Shown here: positions 26,662 through 34,906 of the stretch, piece after piece
How positions within the stretch are numbered: position 1 is the first letter of the stretch
Layout: every line of letters begins with the position of its first letter
Source of the DNA: Burkholderia sp. OK233
GTDB taxonomy: Bacteria > Pseudomonadota > Gammaproteobacteria > Burkholderiales > Burkholderiaceae
Length of the DNA stretch: 64,000 bases
Direction: 5' to 3'
Assembly: GCF_900230185.1 (NCBI RefSeq)
Contig: NZ_OCSR01000001.1
Span: 992,001-1,056,000, forward strand
Program-made: the position numbers and the translations under genes
The notes under the pieces: model-generated
Database searches by the model: none
What the model was told of the DNA's origin: nothing
Seen by the model: only the letters and a program-made list of their open reading frames with translations

Positions 26662-27509
26662 GGGCCTGTTGACAATCATCGCCGAGGGGGCTGTTAACTT
26701 GTGAGGAAAGCTGTTTACATCCTGTCTTTTGCGGAAAAACAGGATGCCAAGACTGATGCTCAGCGATGACCAATACGAGCGGATCGCCCCCTTGCTGCCG
26801 GGCAAGTCCACCGACCCGGGTCGGACCGCAGCAGACAATCGGCTGTTTGTTGAGGCCGTGCTATGGATCGCGCGCACTGGCAGCCCATGGCGCGATTTGC
26901 CGCCTGATTTTGGAACGTGGAATAGCGTGTACCAACGCTTTGCCAGATGGTCGCGGGCGCAAATATGGCATACGGTACTCGCCGAGCTTGCGGGCGACGC
27001 GGACCTTGAGGAAGTCTTCATTGACAGTACGATTGTGCGTGCCCACCAGCATGCCGCCGGCGCGGCGAAAAAAAAGGCGAACAGGCAATCGGGCGCTCGC
27101 GTGGCGGATTGAGCACCAAGATTCACGCTCTGGTCGACGGCTTGGGGATGCTCGCTCGCTTTCATCTGACGGGCGGACAGGCTGGAGACAGTCCGGAGGC
27201 CCTGCCTTTGCTGGGCGAGTTGAAACCCGTCAGTCTGGCTGCCGACAAAGCCTACGATTCGAACGCGATCCTGCAGCATCTGGAATCGGCGGACATTCAA
27301 GCTGTCATCCCCAGTCGCGCCAATCGTGTTGAGCAACGTCCTTTGGATGAACATCTGTATGCCTCTCGAAATCTGGTCGAACGGTTCTTCTGTCGCATCA
27401 AACAATTCCGTCGCGTGGCTACCCGCTACGACAAGCTCTCCGAACGATTCTCATCATTCGTTGCGCTCTCCGCTGCTTTCATCTGGACCTGCTGATTGTC
27501 AACAGGCCC
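26662..27509 (+). mobile_element. IS5-family (IS427 group) insertion sequence
   Basis: Inverted ends GGGCCTGTTGACAATCA (26662-26678) and the complement at 27493-27509 are perfect over 17 bp. Both ends meet TA (26660-26661 and 27510-27511), and with the terminal G or C they read CTAG. The 848-bp size and the two overlapping frames are those of the IS427 group. Confidence 0.88.
26744..27495 (+). CDS. IS5-family transposase made by frameshifting (OrfA/OrfB)
   Basis: The first frame (from the ATG at 26744, or a TTG at 26729) gives LSDDQYERIAPLLPGKS and the first catalytic D in VFIDSTIVRAHQHAAG, and ends at 27112. The second frame carries SRGGLSTKIHA, the second D in AADKAYDSN and the E in VERFFCRIKQFRR, ending at 27495. 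They join at a run of eight A at 27068-27075, the usual slippage site of this group. Together they make one transposase of about 250 residues. Both frames look intact, so the element may be active. Confidence 0.85.
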
Positions 27510-27613
27510 TAGCCGTTCCAGAACTCTGCCGTTGGAATGCGGCCGTGAGTCAATGCAGAACATGCTAGCGAGGAGGAGGTCAGGGCAGTAGTGCAGGGCG
27601 CGGCATATGATTC

Positions 27614-27657
27614 ATTCCTGGAGGTAATGCCGCGCCGCGGGTATTCCCCACGGGAAT
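27614..27657. promoter_or_regulatory. Two ATTCC-N5-GGAAT-type dyads
   Basis: ATTCC-TGGAG-GTAAT at 27614-27628 (imperfect) and ATTCC-CCACG-GGAAT at 27643-27657 (perfect), with centres 29 bp apart. They lie about 130 bp before the truncated hydroxyacid dehydrogenase gene at 27790. The paired arrangement of one weak and one perfect site resembles that at 25137-25202. Confidence 0.5.
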
Positions 27658-27789
27658 GAACGATACGACCACGCCCTGTCTACTGCATCGCGCGGAGAAA
27701 GCACAAGGTATCAAGGGCATTCGTTGGCGGTTGGCCCGCCCTTTTTCAGACCTCGTGTCCTCATGTAGATGAAACAGGAGTTTTTCAGC

Positions 27790-27984
27790 ATGAACGCCAA
27801 TTCTCTCGTCAAGTTCGCGATCCTCGACGACTATCAGAATGCCGCGCTGACTCTTGCGGATTGGTCACCGCTGAATGGCCGCGCAAGCATCACTGTGTTC
27901 AATGACCACATCACCGAGCCCGACGCCCTGATCGAGCGGCTGAAGCCGTTCGACGACTTCACCAGCCACCACGTTGCTGTGTGA
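27790..27984 (+). pseudogene. N-terminal fragment of a D-2-hydroxyacid dehydrogenase
   Basis: The 64-residue product VKFAILDDYQNAALTLADWS, then SITVFNDHITEPDALIERLKPFD, matches the first 55 residues of D-2-hydroxyacid (phosphoglycerate-type) dehydrogenases, normally about 320 residues. It then runs into DFTSHHVAV and a stop. The NAD-binding domain and catalytic residues are missing. An ATG at 27769 in the same frame has a weaker context. The break at about 27960 is immediately followed by the end of the convergent Old Yellow Enzyme gene, so a deletion has joined them. Confidence 0.7.
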
Positions 27985-28021
27985 TCGTCGAGCGGCCCGA
28001 CTGCGTTACCTGCGCATTCAT

Positions 28022-29137
28022 TCAGGCCGCGACTTCTTCGGACAGCGACTGGTAGTCGGTATAGCCCGGCGCATGGCCACCGTAGAACGTCGAGCGATCG
28101 TATTGATTGAGCGGCGCACCGGTGCGCAGCCGCTGTGGAAGATCCGGGTTGGAGATGAACATCCGGCCAAAGGCGACGAGATCCGCGTGGCCATCGACAA
28201 TGATCTTCTCGGCGCTCTCACCCGTGAAGCCGCCAGCGGCAACGATCGTGCCTGTGTAGATCCGGCGAATGTCCTTCGAAGAAACGTCGGCGTCGGTCGT
28301 TTCCTTTTCCACGATGCCGCGAATGCGAGGTTCAATCACGTGCAAGTAGGCAAGGTCATACTCGTTCAGCCGCCCCGCCACATGACCGAACGTTGCGTGC
28401 GGATTGCTATCGGACATCGTGCCGTAAGTGCCGCTCGGCGAAAGCCGGACGGCCACACGGCCGGCCCCCCACACGGAAACGACCGCATCGAGGGTATTGA
28501 AGAGAAAGCGCGCGCGGTTTTCGATCGACCCACCATACGCGTCATCGCGATGGTTCGTCCCGTTGAGCAGGAATTGCTCGAACAGATAGCCGTTGGCGGC
28601 GTGGAGCTCGACGCCGTCGAATCCGGCCTGCTTAGCAAGCTCGGCGCCGCGCCGGAACTGCTCGACAATGGCGGGAATCTCGGCGGTTTCGAGGGGGCGC
28701 GGAACGACCAGTTCCGATTCGGTGATCTGGCCATTTTCGTCGCGAATCGCAGCGTGCTCGAGCGAACGCAGTGCCGACGGCGCAACCGGCGTGACGCCCC
28801 CGGTATTGGCCGGATGCGCCTGACGGCCCGCGTGCCACATCTGCAGGAAGATGCGGGCGCCCTTGGCGTGGACGGCATCGATCACGCGCTTCCAGCCCTT
28901 GACTTGTTCCTCGGTGTAGATCCCGGGCGCGTCAACGTAAGCGATACCGAGCTGGGACACCGCCGTTGCATCGGTAATCAGCAGACCACCATCCGTCGCG
29001 CGTTGCGTGTAGTACTCGACCATGAGATCGCCCGGGACGTTGCCCGGCTCGGTACGCATTCTCGTGAGCGGCGCGAGCACCACTCGGTGTTGCAGTTCGT
29101 AATGTCCGACTTTCGTTTGGCTGAAGAGCTTGCTCAT
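28022..29137 (-). CDS. Old Yellow Enzyme family alkene reductase (NemA-like)
   Basis: A 371-residue FMN-dependent ene-reductase. Family marks are LAPLTRMRTEPGNVPGDLMVEY at the N-terminus (shown in part), FLQMWHAGRQAHPAN, the substrate-anchoring pair in ELHAANGYLFEQFL (His-x-x-Asn), NHRDDAYGGSIENRARF and the FMN-phosphate loop VAFGRMFISNPDLP. It reduces activated C=C bonds, nitro compounds or quinones with NAD(P)H. A TCATG context and weak Shine-Dalgarno precede the start. A perfect ATTCC-N5-GGAAT dyad lies 85 bp upstream at 29222, shared with other promoters of this region. Confidence 0.9.
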   Translation of the reverse strand: MSKLFSQTKVGHYELQHRVVLAPLTRMRTEPGNVPGDLMVEYYTQRATDGGLLITDATAVSQLGIAYVDAPGIYTEEQVKGWKRVIDAVHAKGARIFLQMWHAGRQAHPANTGGVTPVAPSALRSLEHAAIRDENGQITESELVVPRPLETAEIPAIVEQFRRGAELAKQAGFDGVELHAANGYLFEQFLLNGTNHRDDAYGGSIENRARFLFNTLDAVVSVWGAGRVAVRLSPSGTYGTMSDSNPHATFGHVAGRLNEYDLAYLHVIEPRIRGIVEKETTDADVSSKDIRRIYTGTIVAAGGFTGESAEKIIVDGHADLVAFGRMFISNPDLPQRLRTGAPLNQYDRSTFYGGHAPGYTDYQSLSEEVAA

Positions 29138-29221
29138 GACGTCATCCTCAAAGAGTGTTGGGTGACGCTATGTTGGCGGCAAGCGTGCGCGGGCAGTAGA
29201 GGCCGCGCGGCAATAGCTATG

Positions 29222-29236
29222 ATTCCGGGGAGGAAT
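29222..29236. promoter_or_regulatory. ATTCC-N5-GGAAT dyad upstream of the ene-reductase
   Basis: ATTCC-GGGGA-GGAAT, a perfect dyad centred 92 bp before the start at 29137. It follows the LysR T-N11-A rule and matches the sites at 25188, 27643 and 37498 in both arms. Confidence 0.5.
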
Positions 29237-29298
29237 AGCAGCGGCGCCGCTCGTGGCGCTTCAGAGTGGAGCGGAATGCGCGGGAGCGTGCAGGTCTC

Positions 29299-29385
29299 AC
29301 TTTCAAGCTCCGGGCCGGGTACTCGGCACTCCGGGATCTCTTCTCGAAGAGCACGCTCGCGCCTCACGAGCAGCAGGTGGTCTGA
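29299..29385 (+). pseudogene. Fragment of an AhpD-like gene, paralogue of 24484-25050
   Basis: In the frame ending at the TGA at 29383-29385 the bases encode AGYSALRDLFSKSTLAPHEQ followed by QVV. The intact protein at 24484 has AGYSALWDLFARSTLTPHEQ then QVV at residues 45-67, so the two are clearly paralogous. The CxxC part that should follow is gone, replaced by an integrase fragment. Confidence 0.7.
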
Positions 29386-29399
29386 ACGACGAGAGGCCG

Positions 29400-29522
29400 A
29401 TGTCGAACAAGCGTCTGGCAAACATTCAAACGGTTCTTCGACAAGCACTTGCGATCGCAGTAGAAAGGAAACTTGTTGACGTGAGTCCACTGGCATCCTA
29501 CACATACTTCGCGAAAAATTTC
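29400..29522 (+). pseudogene. Fragment of a phage-type integrase (core-binding domain)
   Basis: MSNKRLANIQTVLRQALAIA, then VERKLVDVSPLASYTY, matches the SAM-like core-binding part of tyrosine integrases that carry the pattern SNKRI-x-N-I-x-x-x-L-R-x-A-L. There is no catalytic domain. It directly follows the AhpD-like fragment, so this is a deletion scar of a lost island. Confidence 0.55.
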
Positions 29523-29612
29523 GATCCGCGTCGATGCTTTCGATCTACTCCGACGTGGCGGGCAATCAAAGAAAAGAAAACCGAACCGTCCCCCCCTCTC
29601 CCCGGGCGAGGA

Positions 29613-29631
29613 CGGCCGGTACATCCGGCCG
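29613..29631 (-). terminator. Hairpin after the VOC-protein gene
   Basis: CGGCCGG and CCGGCCG pair around a TACAT loop, four bases beyond the stop at 29635 of the operon running from 33205. A further GC-rich inverted stretch and then a pyrimidine-poor tract follow on the minus strand. It lacks a clean U-run but is well placed to end the operon. Confidence 0.45.
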
Positions 29632-29634
29632 GGC

Positions 29635-30555
29635 TCAGCGCGCGGCCGCGTGAATCTCGGCGATGTAACCGCCCGGGAACTGCACGAGCGCGGCGTCGCG
29701 GCCACCCGAGGTGAACGGCTGCACGAGTACGGTCGCGCCGGCCGCCTGCGCTTTCTTCAGCGTGTCGGCGAGATCCTTCACCTCATAGCCGGTCAACTCG
29801 CGCCCGAACGGGTAAGGCAGATGACCGTCGGTCACGAGGACGGTCATCTTGCCGAAGCCTGATTCGATCCGGACGCGACGATACGTGTCGGCCGGCCGAC
29901 CAATCTCGATGCCCGGCGCCTTGCGGTCATCGGACACGACCTTGCCCTGCGAGAACCCGACGAAATCGTGGATGAGCTTGTTCGCGCGCTCCGGCGACAC
30001 ATACACGCGATTTTCCGGCACCGTCTCCAGCGGATCGTAGTGAGGCTCCCGCTTGTGCCAGTACAACTGCATGTGCACATCACCCGGCCACGAGATCAGC
30101 GCATCACGCCCGATCGGATCGGGGAACGTGTCCACGGATACATAGGCGCCATGCGCCTTCGCCGACTTCACCGCCGCATCGATGTCGGTCACGAGATAGC
30201 CGGTACGCTCGCTGCCGAACGGGTACGGAACCGACGTCTTGAAGCCAAATACTGACAACGTGCCGGCCGGCGTGAACACGAGCTGCGACATCGTCTGGCT
30301 CGGCGTCGGTGTCACCTGGAAGACGCCCCGCTGCGACTTATGGCCGCCAAACGTCGCGACGAAACTGTCGGTGAACCTGTCGAAGTCCTCGGGCGCGACG
30401 TAGACGTGTGTCGTCTGGTACTGCGGCCCCACGGCCAACGACAGCGCCGCGGCGGGCCTGGCTAGCACCGGGGGGGTGGCCAGCGCCAGCGACGAGGCGA
30501 CGGCGAGCGTCCCCGCGACCAGCGCGGTTACAACGAGGGAACGAAATTTACGCAT
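29635..30555 (-). CDS. Exported VOC (glyoxalase-fold) protein
   Basis: A 306-residue protein with a signal peptide (RKFRSLVVTALVAGTLAVAS, cleavage likely after an Ala-rich stretch around residue 26-33) followed by two VOC-type halves: THVYVAPEDFDRFTDSFVAT and RVYVSPERANKLIHDFVGF. A repeated PYPFGxExTGY motif occurs once in each half. Exported glyoxalase-fold proteins are uncommon, and the reaction is unknown. Its start overlaps the end of the DoxX gene by 8 bp, so it is the last gene of a tightly coupled four-gene operon. Confidence 0.78.
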   Translation of the reverse strand: MRKFRSLVVTALVAGTLAVASSLALATPPVLARPAAALSLAVGPQYQTTHVYVAPEDFDRFTDSFVATFGGHKSQRGVFQVTPTPSQTMSQLVFTPAGTLSVFGFKTSVPYPFGSERTGYLVTDIDAAVKSAKAHGAYVSVDTFPDPIGRDALISWPGDVHMQLYWHKREPHYDPLETVPENRVYVSPERANKLIHDFVGFSQGKVVSDDRKAPGIEIGRPADTYRRVRIESGFGKMTVLVTDGHLPYPFGRELTGYEVKDLADTLKKAQAAGATVLVQPFTSGGRDAALVQFPGGYIAEIHAAAR

Positions 30556-31027
30556 GATGTTGAAAGTTCCTCTTTGGGTTCAGCCATGCCTTGCCACGGG
30601 ACCGCTGTGCGCCGCTGGCCAGATACGTCACGGCAATAAAGGCGGCAATCAGCCCGAGGTGCTCAAAAAAACCGTTCAATGCGACGAAACGTGCATTGCC
30701 AGTCAGGCTCCAGAAATTGTTGGCAACCAGCATGGCAACGGCGGTCAGTGCGGACAGCCCGCCTGCGCCCAGCCAGACAAGCCGGTTGAAAACCACGCAG
30801 AAGGAGCCGCCCAGTTCGACGACAATCGCCACCGTCGCCCACAGCGCCCCCGGATGCAGGCCGAAATGCTCCTGCTCCAGAATGGCGTCATGGAAATGCG
30901 CGAGCTTGTCGATGCCCCCGATCAGATACGCAGACACAAGTGCCAGCCGCACCAGCGGCAACACCCACGACCGTGCCAGCAACGCGGCCACCCACGACGG
31001 ATTTCCCTGTAGCGTGCCTGTCCTCAC
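30548..31027 (-). CDS. DoxX-family membrane protein
   Basis: A 159-residue membrane protein with four hydrophobic helices typical of DoxX/DoxD: VLPLVRLALVSAYLIGGIDK, ALWATVAIVVELGGSFCVVF, ALTAVAMLVANNFW and FFEHLGLIAAFIAVTYLASG. The GTG at 31027 is chosen because it follows the TGA of the amidohydrolase gene by one base; the frame is open further up, but only as an antisense-like leader. DoxX proteins are linked to membrane redox or thiol stress functions. It overlaps the VOC gene downstream by 8 bp. Confidence 0.78.
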   Translation of the reverse strand: MRTGTLQGNPSWVAALLARSWVLPLVRLALVSAYLIGGIDKLAHFHDAILEQEHFGLHPGALWATVAIVVELGGSFCVVFNRLVWLGAGGLSALTAVAMLVANNFWSLTGNARFVALNGFFEHLGLIAAFIAVTYLASGAQRSRGKAWLNPKRNFQHHA

Positions 31028-31028
31028 G

Positions 31029-32921
31029 TCAGACCGCCCAGCAGGAGCAGCCGAGCGCGCCCCAGAAGCCATGCAGGTCCGAGGTCGGCGCATTGGCCGT
31101 CCACGCGCGGGCATGCGCGTGGACGTGCACGCCGCATGCCGTCGCACAACCACACGACGCCGCTGCAACCTGCTGCAGCGCCGCTTCACCGTTGCCGCTC
31201 GCGTTCTTCCACCCGGCGAAACCACCAAAGCGACGCACCGGCGACCAGTCCGGCATCGCGGGCGGCGGTGCGCCGTCGTCGAACGACGCGAATTCACCCG
31301 TGCCGTATACCACCTTGCCACCCACCACGGTCAGCAGCGACGTAATATCGGCAATCTCGCCCTCAGCGCACGCAAAGAAGTCGCGGTCCGGGACGATCAG
31401 GTCGGCAAACTGACCTGCCTCGATCCGGCCTTTCTTGCCCTCCTCGTTCGAGAACCAGGCCACATTTTCGGTCCACATGCGCAGGGCTGTTTCGCGATCA
31501 AGGCAGTTCCGCTGCGGATACATCCGCAGACCACCCACCGTCTTGCCCGTCACCAGCCACGACAGCGATACCCAAGGGTTGTACGACGCGACCCGTGTTG
31601 CGTCCGTACCGGCCGAAGTCCGGACTCCCTTCTCCAGCATCTTCGCAACCGGCGGCGTGGCCTCGGCCGCCTTCGCACCGTAACGCTCGACAAAATACTC
31701 GCCCTGGTACGCCATCCGGTGCTGCACCGCGACGCCACCACCCAGCGCAGCGATTCGGTCCATCGACTTCTCGGAAATCGTCTCGGCGTGATCGAAGAAC
31801 CAGTTGATGCCGGCAAGCGGCACGTCCCTGTTGACCTTCTCGAACACGTCGAGCGCGCGGCTTATCGTTTCGTCATAGGTCGCATGCATACGCCACGGCC
31901 AACGGTTCTCCGCCAGTACGCGCACGACTTCTTCCAGCTCTTCCTCCATCTGCGGGGGCATATCCGGACGCGCGACACGGAAGTCCTCGAAGTCCGCTGC
32001 GGAAAACACCAGCATCTCGCCTGCGCCGTTGTGGCGGAAGTAATCGTTACCCTGCTTGTACTTCGACGTCTTCGTCCAGTTCAGGAAGTCTTCCTTCTCC
32101 GCCTTCGGCTTCTGCGTGAACAGGTTGTAGGCGAGACGGATCGTCAACTGGCCCTCGTCGGACAGTTTCTGGATAACCTCGTAATCGTCCGGATAGTTCT
32201 GGGAGCCGCCGCCCGCGTCGATCGCACCGGTCACGCCCAACCGGTTAAGTTCGCGCATGAAGTGGCGTGTCGAATTCACCTGATAGTCGAACGGCAGCTT
32301 CGGACCCTTCGCCAGGGTCGCGTACAGGATCGATGCGTTCGGCTGCGCGAGCAGCAGGCCGGTCGGATTGCCGGCGCTGTCTCGCACGATCTGTCCTCCC
32401 GGGGGCTCCGGCGTATCCTTCGTGTAGCCGGCCACGCGCAGAGCCGCCGCATTCAGCAGCGCGCGATCGTACAAATGCAGAATGAACACGGGTGTATCGG
32501 GCGCAACCGCATTCAGCTCTTCGATCGTGGGCAAACGTTTCTCGTCGAATTGATGCTCGGTGAATCCACCCACCACGCGCACCCATTGCGGCGCCGGAGT
32601 GACGGCAACCTGCTCGCGCAGCATGTCCATCGCGGTGGCAAGGGAGCGCACGCCATCCCAACGCAACTCCATGTTGAAGTTCAGTCCACCGCGAATGATG
32701 TGAATGTGGTTGTCGATCAGCCCGGGCAGTACTCTGCGCCCCTTCAGGTCGATCGCCCGGGTTGATGACCCTGCGAGCAGCAGGACCTCGACGTCGCTGC
32801 CCACCGCAGCAAACTTGCCATCCTTGATCGCAACAGCCGTTGCCGTGGGGTTCGACCGATCCAGCGTCGTAACCCGGCCGTTGTACAGGATCAGGTCCGG
32901 TTGAGTAATGGTAATGCTCAT
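31029..32921 (-). CDS. Amidohydrolase of the YtcJ-like family with a Cys/His-rich tail
   Basis: A 630-residue metal-dependent hydrolase. The N-terminal PGLIDNHIHIIRGG supplies the HxH metal pair; later ligands are suggested by MHATYDE, FFDHAETI and AGTDATRV, and the C-terminal beta domain (GKKGRIEAGQFADLIVPDRD) is standard for YtcJ-type amidohydrolases. The family hydrolyses amides and related bonds on mostly unknown substrates. After the normal end near residue 590 there is an unusual tail, ASCGCATACGVHVHAHARAW and then GCSCWAV, rich in Cys and His and possibly metal-binding. It overlaps the XapX gene upstream (ATGA) and is followed by DoxX one base later. Confidence 0.85.
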   Translation of the reverse strand: MSITITQPDLILYNGRVTTLDRSNPTATAVAIKDGKFAAVGSDVEVLLLAGSSTRAIDLKGRRVLPGLIDNHIHIIRGGLNFNMELRWDGVRSLATAMDMLREQVAVTPAPQWVRVVGGFTEHQFDEKRLPTIEELNAVAPDTPVFILHLYDRALLNAAALRVAGYTKDTPEPPGGQIVRDSAGNPTGLLLAQPNASILYATLAKGPKLPFDYQVNSTRHFMRELNRLGVTGAIDAGGGSQNYPDDYEVIQKLSDEGQLTIRLAYNLFTQKPKAEKEDFLNWTKTSKYKQGNDYFRHNGAGEMLVFSAADFEDFRVARPDMPPQMEEELEEVVRVLAENRWPWRMHATYDETISRALDVFEKVNRDVPLAGINWFFDHAETISEKSMDRIAALGGGVAVQHRMAYQGEYFVERYGAKAAEATPPVAKMLEKGVRTSAGTDATRVASYNPWVSLSWLVTGKTVGGLRMYPQRNCLDRETALRMWTENVAWFSNEEGKKGRIEAGQFADLIVPDRDFFACAEGEIADITSLLTVVGGKVVYGTGEFASFDDGAPPPAMPDWSPVRRFGGFAGWKNASGNGEAALQQVAAASCGCATACGVHVHAHARAWTANAPTSDLHGFWGALGCSCWAV

Positions 32922-33205
32922 GAGTGTTCCTCCTCGTTGCCAGCAAGCCCCCGGTCTGCCTGCACCACGGCATGACCCGACCGGGTGCTGGAAAGACGAC
33001 CGGTTCCGCTCGCCTGACGCGATAAGACCGGTGGCGCCGAATAACCCAACAACTGCCTCGCGGAAGGAATCGCCTGCTCGCCGACCAGCATGCCCAGCAA
33101 ACCCACCAGTGCGATAAGCGGAGGTGCTGGCGAACGTACATGGATCAGGCTATAGATAATGCCGACCAGGATGCCTGCGCCTAGCGATAAAAGATAGAGT
33201 TTCAT
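32918..33205 (-). CDS. XapX domain (DUF1427) small membrane protein
   Basis: A 95-residue protein. The first 55 residues (MKLYLLSLGAGILVGIIYSL, then RSPAPPLIALVGLLGMLVGE) form the XapX domain: two hydrophobic helices separated by the conserved R-S-P-A-P-P-x-x-A-L-x-G motif. The C-terminal 40 residues are polar and atypical. The stop overlaps the amidohydrolase start in ATGA. It is the first gene of the operon XapX - amidohydrolase - DoxX - VOC. Its function is unknown. Confidence 0.82.
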   Translation of the reverse strand: MKLYLLSLGAGILVGIIYSLIHVRSPAPPLIALVGLLGMLVGEQAIPSARQLLGYSAPPVLSRQASGTGRLSSTRSGHAVVQADRGLAGNEEEHS

Positions 33206-33518
33206 TGGTCCTGCCCTGACGTCGAAGTATCGGATTGAAGCGTGCCAATCGCTCGAGTTAATTACGCAAAGCGGTGAGATCGACTGACTGCATCGCCAAT
33301 CAAAGACCCTGACAACCTACGACTATTCACATACAAAAATCGGATAACTGACTTAGTCACGCGGCGCGGATAATATGACATATATATCGTTATACTAAAT
33401 ATATAATGATCGCCATGTTGCCAATCGCTGCCACCGGTCAACCTGCACTTCGATTATCGCCGCCGGCTCGACCGGCGGCGACAATCGACCAAGGCCGAGC
33501 GGGTATGACAAATCTTGT
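33206..33518. other. AT-rich upstream region of the XapX operon
   Basis: No gene is seen. The part 33340-33415 is strikingly AT-rich (repeated ATATAT and TATAAT-like steps) for this genome and probably holds promoters for the XapX operon. The left limit of the split isochorismatase gene (33519) closes the interval. Confidence 0.4.
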
Positions 33519-33569
33519 TCAGTGTCCCTCTGAACCGCCGAACATCGTCTTCGCATAGACCAGACCTAG
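33519..33569 (-). pseudogene. Severed C-terminus of the isochorismatase-family gene
   Basis: Read on the minus strand from the CTAG at 33569 the bases give L-GLVYAKTMFGGSEGH and a TGA at 33519-33521. Joined to the GGGYG end of the gene at 34909 this restores the usual family C-terminus (HGGGYGLGLVYAKTMFGGS). The IS at 33569-34906 therefore sits inside the gene. Confidence 0.8.
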
Positions 33570-34906
33570 CAGGCCGGTGAAATACCTCATGTAGCGGTCA
33601 TCCGGAACGCAGGCGTAAACGTTGAACGTATGTCATCAATGAGAGCGAGATGGAACGGATGCGTGGGCCAGATGGTTTTACCGAATCAATGTTCACGGTG
33701 TTGAAGCTGGACGATTTTGTGCCGAAGGACCATCCGTTGCGTCCGATTCGCACCTGGCTCAATGACGCGCTTAAACGCATGGACGATGTGTTCGCGCGGA
33801 TGTACGAGGCTGACGTGAAAGGAGGTCGGCCGAGCATTGCGCCGGAGAAGCTGGTGCGAGCTCTTTTGCTGCAGGTGCTGTACTCAATTCGTAGCGAGCG
33901 CATGCTGGTGGAACAGATTTCCTACAATATGTTGTTCCGCTGGTTCGTCGGCCTGCCGATGGACGGGACCGTGTGGGACCACTCGACGTTCAGCAAGAAC
34001 CGCGACCGGTTGCTCGAACACGATGTGCTGGTGTTGCTCTTCAACGAGACAGTCGAGACCGCGCGCGAGCGCGGATATCTTTCTGGGGAGCACTTTAGCG
34101 TCGACGGCACGTTGATTCAGGCATGGGCCGGGCACAAGAGCTTTGTGCCCAAGGCAAGTCCGGACAAAGAAGACAGGCCTCCTGACGAACCGCCCGCGCC
34201 GAATGACAACTGGCATGGACAGAAGCGCAGTAACGAGACGCACCAATCCACGACGGACGAGCAGGCGCGCCTGTTTCGTAAGAGCAAAGGAACCGGAGCG
34301 ATGCTCTGTTATATGGGCCACGTGCTGACCGACAACCGGCACGGCCTGGTGGTCAACGCACAGGTGACGCTGGCGACGGGCACCGCCGAGCGCGACGCGG
34401 CCGGGCAGATGCTTGCTGATGCCGCGAGTGTTGCGTCGCGTGCCATCACGGTCGGTGCGGACAAGAACTACGACACCGCCGGCTTCGTCGGCAGTTGTCG
34501 CGCGAATCGTGTCACGCCGCATGTGGCGCAAAACGATGGTCGTCCAGGAGGCTCAGCAATTGACGAGCGAACTACGCGCTGGCCGGGTTACGCGGTCAGC
34601 CAGCAAAAACGTAAACGCATTGAGCAGGTGTTCGGATGGGGCAAGACAGTCGGACGAATTCGACAAGCGATGTATCGAGGACTTGAACGCGTAGACCAGC
34701 TCTTCGTGCTGACGCAGGTCGGCTACAACCTGACGCGTATGCGCACACTTGCCGGTTAAGGGGCAGGAAGCAATGGATAACATCGATATGGCGAACCCGC
34801 GAGCAACGTCGAATGCCCGCAACGTGTTCCGCGTTTCAAAAGTGCGAACCCAGCATCCGTCGTAATGCATCTGGGCGCATCAACGACGGATATTTCAACG
34901 GCCTGC
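33569..34906 (+). mobile_element. IS5-type insertion sequence (DUF772 transposase)
   Basis: Inverted ends GCAGGCCGGTGAAATA (33569-33584) and the complement of GCAGGCCGTTGAAATA (34891-34906) differ at one base. TA flanks both ends; with the terminal bases they read CTAG. The element is inserted in the last codons of an isochorismatase-family gene. Confidence 0.85.
33659..34759 (+). CDS. IS5-superfamily transposase with DUF772 N-terminus
   Basis: A 366-residue transposase starting MRGPDGFTESMF. The N-terminal DUF772 part contains GGRPSIAPEKLVRALLLQVL and WDHSTFSKNRDRLL. Catalytic acidic residues are in FSVDGTLIQAWAG, VGADKNYDTAGF and KRIEQVFGWGKTVG. The frame is intact. It may be filed under IS5 or IS1182 by different databases. 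It belongs to the element at 33569-34906. Confidence 0.88.
   Translation: MRGPDGFTESMFTVLKLDDFVPKDHPLRPIRTWLNDALKRMDDVFARMYEADVKGGRPSIAPEKLVRALLLQVLYSIRSERMLVEQISYNMLFRWFVGLPMDGTVWDHSTFSKNRDRLLEHDVLVLLFNETVETARERGYLSGEHFSVDGTLIQAWAGHKSFVPKASPDKEDRPPDEPPAPNDNWHGQKRSNETHQSTTDEQARLFRKSKGTGAMLCYMGHVLTDNRHGLVVNAQVTLATGTAERDAAGQMLADAASVASRAITVGADKNYDTAGFVGSCRANRVTPHVAQNDGRPGGSAIDERTTRWPGYAVSQQKRKRIEQVFGWGKTVGRIRQAMYRGLERVDQLFVLTQVGYNLTRMRTLAG

Noticed and set aside
27974..29479. Plus-strand frame of 501 codons opposite the ene-reductase
   Set aside because: The ene-reductase on the other strand has all family motifs; this frame is its shadow.
30591..32765. Plus-strand frame of 724 codons opposite the amidohydrolase operon
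   Set aside because: It overlaps two well-supported genes on the other strand, is Arg/His-rich and lacks any domain.
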